In this document: in pieces, positions 58,831 to 64,000 of the stretch | Numbering within the stretch: the stretch's first letter is position 1 | Layout: every line of letters starts with the position of its first letter | NCBI RefSeq assembly: GCF_027580225.2 | Contig: NC_073353.2 | Span: 36,236,001-36,300,000 of the forward strand | Direction of reading: 5' to 3' | DNA: 64,000 nucleotides | Source: Misgurnus anguillicaudatus | Taxonomy: Eukaryota; Chordata; Actinopteri; Cypriniformes; Cobitidae | Position numbers and translations under genes: made by a program | The notes under the pieces: generated by a model | What the model saw: the letters and a program-made list of their open reading frames with translations, nothing else | Told to the model about the DNA's origin: nothing | The model's database searches: none

Positions 58831-61195
58831 TCATGGTTTTACTGCACTGTAAAAAAACAGAATTTGAGTAAAAAATAACACAGCAAGGTGAGTAAATCAC
58901 ATTATTTAGTAAATTCAACTAAATTTTATCATGTACAATTTGTAAGAAGGAAATTAAATTTTTGGTTGAAACTACATGAATTATTTTTGAAAATATAACA
59001 AACTAGGCAGTGGCCTAAAAATAGTAGGCTGTATTTACTTAAAAATATAGTGCATCATTTTGCATCCAATTTTTAAGTAAATTTTACATGGAATTTTAAG
59101 CAGTTGCTTAAATTGCTTAAAATTCACTGTAAAACTTTCTTAAAAATTGTAATTGCTTTAATTGCTTAAAATTCCATGTAAAACTTTCTAAAAAATTGTA
59201 ATTGCTTAAATTGCTAAAAAATAATGTAAAACTTGCTTAAAAAATTGCAATGGCTTAAAATTCCATGTGAAACCTGCTTAAAAAATTGCAATTGCTTAAA
59301 ATGCTTAAAATTCTATGTAAAACTTGCTTGGAATTTTAAGCAATTTAAGCAATTGCATTTTTTTATGTAAAACTTACTTAAAAATTGCAATTGCTTAAAT
59401 TGCTTAAAATTCCATATAAAATTTGCTTAAAAATTGCAATTGCTTAAATTGCTTAAAATTCTATGTAAAACTTACTTAAAAATTGCAATTGCTTAAATTG
59501 CTTAAAATTCCATGTAAAACATGCTTAAAAATTGCAATTGCTTAAAATTCCATGTAAAACTTAATAAAAAATTGCAATTGCTTAAATTGCTTAAAATTCC
59601 ATGTAAAACTTTCAGAATTTTAAGCAATTTAAGCCATTGCAATTTTTTTATGTAAAACTTACTTAACAATTGCAATTTCTTAAATTGCTTAAAATTCCAT
59701 ATAAAATTTGCTTAAAAAATTGCAATTGCTTAAATTGGTTAAAATTCCATGTAAATGTGCTTAAAAAAATCCAATTGTTTAAATTGCTTAATCATGGTTT
59801 TACTGCACTGTAAAAAAACAGAATTTGAGTAAAAAATAACACAGCAAGGTGAGTAATTCTAAATAAACACATTATGTAGTAAATTCAACAAAATTGTATC
59901 ATGTACAATTTGTAAGAAGGAAATTCAATTTTTGGTTGAAACTACATGAATTACTTTTGAAAATATAACTAACTAGGCAGTGGACTAAAAATAGTAGGCT
60001 GTATTTACTTAAAAATATAGTGCATCATTTTTGCATCCAATTTTTTAAGTAAATTTTACATGGAATTTTAAGCAGTTGCTTAAATTGCTTAAAATTCACT
60101 GTAAAACTTTCTTAAAAATTGTAATTGCTTAAATTGCTTAAAATTCACTGTAAAACTTTCTTAAAAATTTAATGTAAAACGTAATAAAAAAATGCAATTG
60201 CTTAAATTGCTTAAAATTCCATGTAAAACTTGCTTAAAAAATTGCAATGGCTTAAAATTCCATGTGAAACCTGCTTAGAAAATTGCAATTGCTTAAATTT
60301 CCATGTAAAACTTAATAAAAAAAATGCAATTGCTTAAATTTCCATGTAGCACTTGCTTAAAAAAATTGCAATTGCTTAAATTGCTTAAAATTCCATGTAA
60401 AACATGCTTAAAAAATTGCAATTGCTTAAATTGCTTAAAATTCCATGTAAAACTTGCTTAAAAAATTGCAATGGCTTAAAATTCCATGTGAAACCTGCTT
60501 AGAAAATTGCAATTGCTTAAATTTCCATGTAAAACTTAATAAAAAAAATGCAATTGCTTAAATTTCCATGTAGCACTTGCTTAAAAAAATTGCAATTGCT
60601 TAAATTGCTTAAAATTCCATGTAAAACATGCTTAAAAAATTGCAATTGCTTAAATTGCTTAAAATTCCATGTAAAACTTGCTTGGAATTTTAAGCAATTT
60701 AAGCAATTGCATTTTTTATGTAAAACTTACTTGAAAATTGCAATTGCTTAAATTGCTTAAAATTCCATATAAAATTTGCTTAAAAATTGCAATTGCTTAA
60801 ATTGCTTAAAATTCTATGTAAAACTTACTTAAAAATTGCAATTGCTTAAATTGCTTAAAATGCCATGTTAAACATGCTTAAAAATTGCAATTGCTTAAAA
60901 TTCCATGTAAAACTTAATAAAAAAATTGCAATTGCTTAAATTGCTTAAAATTCAATGTAAAACTTTTAGAATTTTAAGCAATTTAAGCAATTGCATTTTT
61001 TAATGTAAAACTTACTTAACAATTGCAATTTCTTAAATTGCTTAAAATTCCATATAAAATTTGCTTAAAAAATTGCAATTGCTTAAATTGGTTAAAATTC
61101 ATGTAAATGTGCTTAAAAAAATCCAATTGTTTAAATTGCTTAAAATTTCATGTAAAACTTACTTTAAAAAAGTGTCTGCAAAATGATGCACTGTA
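58831..61195. repeat. Satellite grown from the interior of a family D MITE
   Basis: Two MITE-like starts (CACTGTAAAAAAACAGAATTTGAG, at about 58845 and 59806) lie 961 bp apart. Each is followed by GTATTTACTTAAAAATATAGTGCATCATTTTTGCATCCAA, the family D arm. Then come dozens of copies of a 40-50 bp unit built from TTAAATTGCTTAAAATTCCA, TGTAAAACTTGCTTAAAAA and TTGCAATTGC. The right edge (AAGTGTCTGCAAAATGATGCACTGTATT) looks like the other MITE arm. The unit is itself largely self-complementary. Confidence 0.88.
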
Positions 61196-62384
61196 TTAAT
61201 TTTTTTGTAATTACATTTTTTTCAATGTACAGTTAAAACCAAAAATAATGGTTACCATGATTACCAAGTGGTTACCAATGGTTACCAAGTTAATAAAAAA
61301 GATGGTTACAACATAGGTGGAGCTTTGCGGGGCATCTACCAGCAAACAAGAGTACTGCAATACTTTGAGATTAGTGAGAAAGTGCGTTCGTGGTTTTTAA
61401 ATAAAGTTTAAATAAATTAAAACTATGTCTTAAGTTACTTAGTCTACCCATTCAAATATTAAGGTTAGAGCAATAAGATATGAATTTTCATATTTCTATT
61501 TTATTAATAGCTCAGACAAAATCATTATTGGCTCTGGTATGGGGGGGGGGGGGGCAATGCCCCTGCCCTCCCCAGCTCTGCCTATGGTTTACTGCAAAAA
61601 AACATGATCCGTTTGTAAAGGAATCTAGAATATTATATTAAAAATTGTTGTAGTTTAAACACCCTTTAACCAACCACCTTACTTTATAGGGGTGAGTTAT
61701 AAAAGGATATTTAAGCAGTTTTTACAAACATACCTTACAAATAAACATTACTGCATCTTGAGACAAAACATCCCCCTGATATATTTTAAGCAAGCTGTTT
61801 TTTAGTTAAGATAACACAAAAACGCATTTTAATCTGGGATCAGACTCAAGTCCTATCCAGGAAACCACACCATATAATGTATGACAAACAATTTACTGTA
61901 TTTAAATTTGTACTGTAGAAAAGATGCTTTAGATGACAGATACTTGCGCAAATAATGGACACACCCACTGGGTGAATCGCAGGTCTTGTGGTTTTTGTCA
62001 TATCACTCTGGTTCTGTAAGGCTAATCTGTAATTTGGCCCAGAGATGCAGCTGCCTCTCTCCGCCACCTCAGAGCCACAATTAAAAACTACAGAAGGGTG
62101 GCGAGCGATGCTCTGGTGAGAGGAACTTCTCTCATGTAAGAGACTGTAATGACAGGCTGAGCCTCCTCAAATGAAGATGAGCAAAAAACATGCATTTAAA
62201 AGAGAGAAAACATTGATTTGTGTGACCAAGGACCATATTGTCACTGCGGCCCTTTGAAAAGCTACAGAAAGGGTTTTCAACAGATGGGTCACGACCCTAA
62301 AACAGGTCATGAACCACAAGTAATCATATAAATAAGCATATAGGATAACAAAACATATATATGTATATATATAAATATTTTTAC
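61196..62384. other. Intergenic DNA with a poly-G tract
   Basis: A run of 14 G at 61541-61554. GGTTACCA is repeated several times at 61248-61310. 61640-61865 may be a worn relative of the MITE at 32223-32455. No gene. Confidence 0.45.
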
Positions 62385-62389
62385 CGTTT

Positions 62390-62866
62390 TGGAATGGGTC
62401 TGGAAGTACCTCTTTTAGCATTGCTTAGCATAATCCATTGAATCTGATTAGACCATTAGCATCACGCTAACAAATAACCAAAGAGTTTCGATATTTTTAA
62501 AACTTGACTCTTCTGTAGTTACATTGTGTACTAAGACTGACGGAAAATTTAAAGTGGCAATTTTCTAGGCAGATATTGCTAAGAACTATACACTCATTCT
62601 GGCGTAAAATTGCAACTTTAAATTTTCCGCCGGTCTTAGTACACGATGTAACTACAGAAGAGTCAAGTTTTAAATAGGAAAAATATGGAAACTCATTGGT
62701 TATTTTTGAGCACAATGCTAATGGTCTAATCAGATTCAATGGATTATGCTAAGCTATGCTAAAAGTGGTACCGCCAGACCCGGAGATCAGCTGAATGGAT
62801 TCCAAAACGGTAAAAATCAAATGTTTAACTCCAGGGGAGCATATTTTCAAAAAATTGAAGTGTCCC
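62390..62866. mobile_element. MITE family F, copy 3
   Basis: Mirrored arms: TTAGCATTGCTTAGCATAATCCATTGAATCTGATTAGACC at the left and GGTCTAATCAGATTCAATGGATTATGCTAAGC at the right. AACTTGACTCTTCTGTAGTTACATTGTG is mirrored too. The right end is TTGAAGTGTCCCT before TTAA (62867-62870). The outermost left tip is lost. Confidence 0.85.
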
Positions 62867-62870
62867 TTAA

Positions 62871-63705
62871 AAATCAAAACCTGCTGAGACCACTTTCGTT
62901 TTCATTGTGCCACAGTACAAGTCAATGTGTTTTCCAAGACGGTTTTATTGTTAGGCTGATGGGGAAAGTCCTCAAGGTCTTAAATCAAATATGGAGACTG
63001 CAGTAAATTTATCTGACCTTCGGAGCAAAGGTCCCGGTTCAGTGACCTGGTCAACTACCGACAGACAATCTTTAAACCATTCCCTACCCCTCACCTCAAT
63101 TTGACTCCCTAGGAACCCAATGTGTGAACACATTCCTGAGGTTCACGTCACCTTTGTACACGTCATGTTGTTTGAAGACGATCTTTTGTCGACCTGCGAG
63201 ACGGTAAATATTGTCTCTCGCGTCTCATTTCACGCTCACGCTCCATGAGCTTGCCGGTTTATTAGCTTACAGATGCCTTGCTGCCCGGATGCCAGATTTA
63301 TGAATATTCAAGCATGCAGGATTGTGACACAAGTTTGTTTGCATGTCTTCAGCTTCATAGTCTGAACAGCCCATACAGCGGCACATGAGTCAGGTGACTC
63401 AAGTAAATTAGTTGCACTATCAGTTGTTTATTTGACTGCTGCTTAGCGAGCACGGTGATGCTTTTGTTTAATTTGGTTGATCTGTGGGTTTATTTGGTTT
63501 ATCTTTGCTCTAACTTGGCCCTGTATATTTTAAAAGACATCTGACCCTTGTCTACTTTAAATGAGCTGGTAATCCCTCTCGTGACTACTGTAAGATCCCA
63601 ATCTCGCTGTTGTTCTCCCCAGACAGAGGCGGCAGCACTCTCTGGTTTACTACTGTAAAAAACACAAGACCCTTACAAAAAAATCTTTCCTCAGTCAATA
63701 TTAAA
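62871..63705. other. Intergenic DNA, nothing recognised
   Basis: Mixed composition, single-copy look, no open frame of note. Confidence 0.4.
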
Positions 63706-63706
63706 C

Positions 63707-64000
63707 CAGACTGATCTCTCAGAAAGTCATGTTATACACTCAAAAAAATTTGCTGTAGTTTTGCAGCTGGTTGCCAGTAACTTACTGTAAAAGATAAAGT
63801 CAAAAAATGTTTCATGTTCATTTAACTTTTAACAAAATGTTGCCAGTAAATAACATAAATGTAAAATCTACAGTAAGTTACTGGCAGCTAGTTGCCAGTA
63901 ACACCCATTAATACTGTAATTTCTACAGACATTTTTTACAGTGTAGTCACAAAAAAATTTGATTAATTTATTTGTGTCCATGGCACAAAAATCAGATTTT
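63707..64000. mobile_element. MITE family G, copy 4, running off the window, with nested family A MITE
   Basis: GACTGATCTCTCAGAAAGTCATGTTATA, then after the insertion TAGTCACAAAAAAATTTGATTAATTTATTTGTGTCCATGG, exactly the order seen in the other G copies. The right arm lies beyond 64000. Confidence 0.8.
63737..63943. mobile_element. MITE family A-like, copy 5, short form
   Basis: Left CACTCAAAAAAATTTGCTGTAG, right TTCTACAGACATTTTTTACAGTG, TA on both sides (63735-63736, 63944-63945). Shorter than the others (207 bp), with one arm's central part deleted, but it keeps TTGCCAGTAAATAACATAAATG. Confidence 0.85.

Overview
The window looks like nuclear DNA from a teleost, most likely a cyprinid. It is AT-rich and packed with short palindromic DNA transposons, a Tc1-type transposase relic, tRNA-like SINE heads and long satellites. 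It also carries two intact genes for vertebrate-type bHLH transcription factors. Operons, prokaryotic genes and CRISPR arrays are absent.

Genes. Only two protein-coding genes can be supported. Both lie on the + strand, about 13 kb apart. (1) A two-exon bHLH gene of the Ptf1a/Fer family (28854-29445 joined to 30314-30351, 209 aa) has a TATA box, a spliced 12-residue C-terminal exon and a polyadenylation signal. (2) twist2 (44034-44525, 163 aa) has one coding exon, an intron in its 3' UTR and a second, non-coding exon ending near 47025. Both proteins are predicted nuclear bHLH regulators. In mammals (recalled, not checked here) TWIST1 sits beside the Fer-type gene FERD3L, so this pair may be the matching arrangement on the twist2 paralogon.

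Layout. 1-8.4 kb holds MITEs, a truncated Tc1 element and a hAT-like element with a TA-class MITE inside it. 9.3-11.3 kb is a three-level nest: hAT-like, then hAT-like, then a small LTR element with no coding capacity. 11.3-22.4 kb has large palindromic TTAA-flanked elements, some nested. 22.4-24.9 kb is quiet. 24.9-26.4 kb has MITEs. 26.4-32.2 kb contains the Fer-family gene with no recognisable transposon. 32.2-40.9 kb is dense MITE territory, including a four-level nest at 34191-36210 with a (TA)n tract. 40.9-48.8 kb is a transposon-free island around twist2. 50.7-55.0 kb is a 32-bp minisatellite with higher-order 738-bp repeats. 56.2-57.3 kb has a nested pair of MITEs and a short palindrome. 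58.8-61.2 kb is a satellite that appears to have grown out of the interior of a MITE family. 62.4-64.0 kb has more MITEs, one running off the end.

MITE families are named here by letter (A, B, C and so on) only for cross-reference. Assignment to superfamilies rests on target-site duplications and terminal repeats read by eye; no database was searched.
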